This document shows positions 34,151 to 34,262 of a DNA stretch of 34,262 bases, piece by piece. Made by a program: the position numbers and the translations under genes. The stretch comes from Pseudomonadota bacterium (GTDB lineage Bacteria > Pseudomonadota > Gammaproteobacteria > Burkholderiales > Methylophilaceae), in the NCBI GenBank assembly GCA_029569495.1, contig JAKQTB010000147.1:1-34262 (forward strand), written 5' to 3'. The notes beneath the pieces are model-generated. The model searched no databases, was not told where the DNA came from, and worked only from the letters and a program-made list of their open reading frames with translations. Position 1 is the stretch's first letter, and the number at the start of each line of letters is the position of its first letter.

Positions 34151-34262
34151 CTAGTGAGATTGATCGACTAATTTTTGCACCACTAAACTGCCCACCATGT
34201 CGCCTTGTACATTTACCGTGGTGCGCAATGTATCGAGCAGCCGATCAATAGGCAACAAAATG
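34151..34262 (-). CDS. Dicarboxylate/amino acid:cation symporter, C-terminal fragment
   Basis: Only the last 36 codons are inside the window, ending in TAG at 34153-34151. The peptide LPIDRLLDTLRTTVNVQGDM matches the conserved end of DAACS (GltP/DctA) symporters, where an Asp and an Arg-Thr-x-Val-Asn-Val motif in the last helix bind substrate and sodium or protons. The 5' part is outside the window. Confidence 0.82.
   Translation of the reverse strand, partial: ILLPIDRLLDTLRTTVNVQGDMVGSLVVQKLVDQSH

Overview
The window is chromosomal DNA from a Gram-negative bacterium, very probably a betaproteobacterium and perhaps close to the Methylophilaceae. The class-level call rests on gene order and families: pepA-holC divergent from lptF-lptG, a DUF2486-like protein after holC, the sigma factor/DUF3619/DUF3106/RDD cluster, PP0621-pilS-pilR, cytochrome c4 divergent from engB, and the MidA/pteridine reductase/ttcA group. 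The family-level guess is from general impression only. Almost every base is accounted for by housekeeping genes. I see no tRNA, rRNA, CRISPR array, prophage, transposase or plasmid module.

Layout. 1-681: 3'-truncated mlaF (outer-membrane lipid asymmetry). 872-1519: a prepilin-like protein with a convincing sigma-54 promoter upstream. 1834-3561: a membrane histidine kinase with no adjacent response regulator. 3777-4409: dihaem cytochrome c4. 4557-8873: engB, trmB, a MidA-like methyltransferase, a pteridine reductase and ttcA. 9014-11617: topA with a lysine-rich tail. 11808-12881: pbpG-like endopeptidase. 13088-13468: gcvH alone. 13674-16831: pepA-holC-coiled-coil operon, divergent from lptFG (16955-19144). 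19163-21117: ECF-like sigma factor, DUF3619, DUF3106 and RDD genes. 21274-24622: PP0621 protein, pilS, pilR. 24802-25806: cation/Ca2+ exchanger. 25872-30659: ampD followed by a two-gene RND efflux operon. 31127-33585: a DUF898/YjgN membrane protein paired with an M48 metalloprotease. 33621-34262: GNAT acetyltransferase and the end of a dicarboxylate/amino-acid symporter.

How genes connect. PilS/PilR (21522-24622) is a sigma-54 two-component system, and the prepilin gene at the left end carries a -24/-12 element, so the two ends of the window may be linked in regulation. MlaF, LptF/LptG, PbpG, AmpD and PepA make the window rich in envelope functions.

The most notable non-coding signal is a dispersed palindromic repeat of about 65 bp, present five times (3600, 11724, 13545, 24691, 30709). 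Four of the five copies lie between convergent gene ends, and every convergent gap longer than 100 bp in the window has one. The arms show compensatory base changes, one copy has its hairpin core inverted relative to its flanks, and one has about 60 bp inserted in the loop. A separate 145-bp foldback element lies at 30908-31052. A third structure is a perfect 16-bp inverted repeat inside the RDD gene. At protein level the oddest gene is the DUF898 protein, which carries a type IV pilin-like helix plus a long acidic insert between its two membrane halves.
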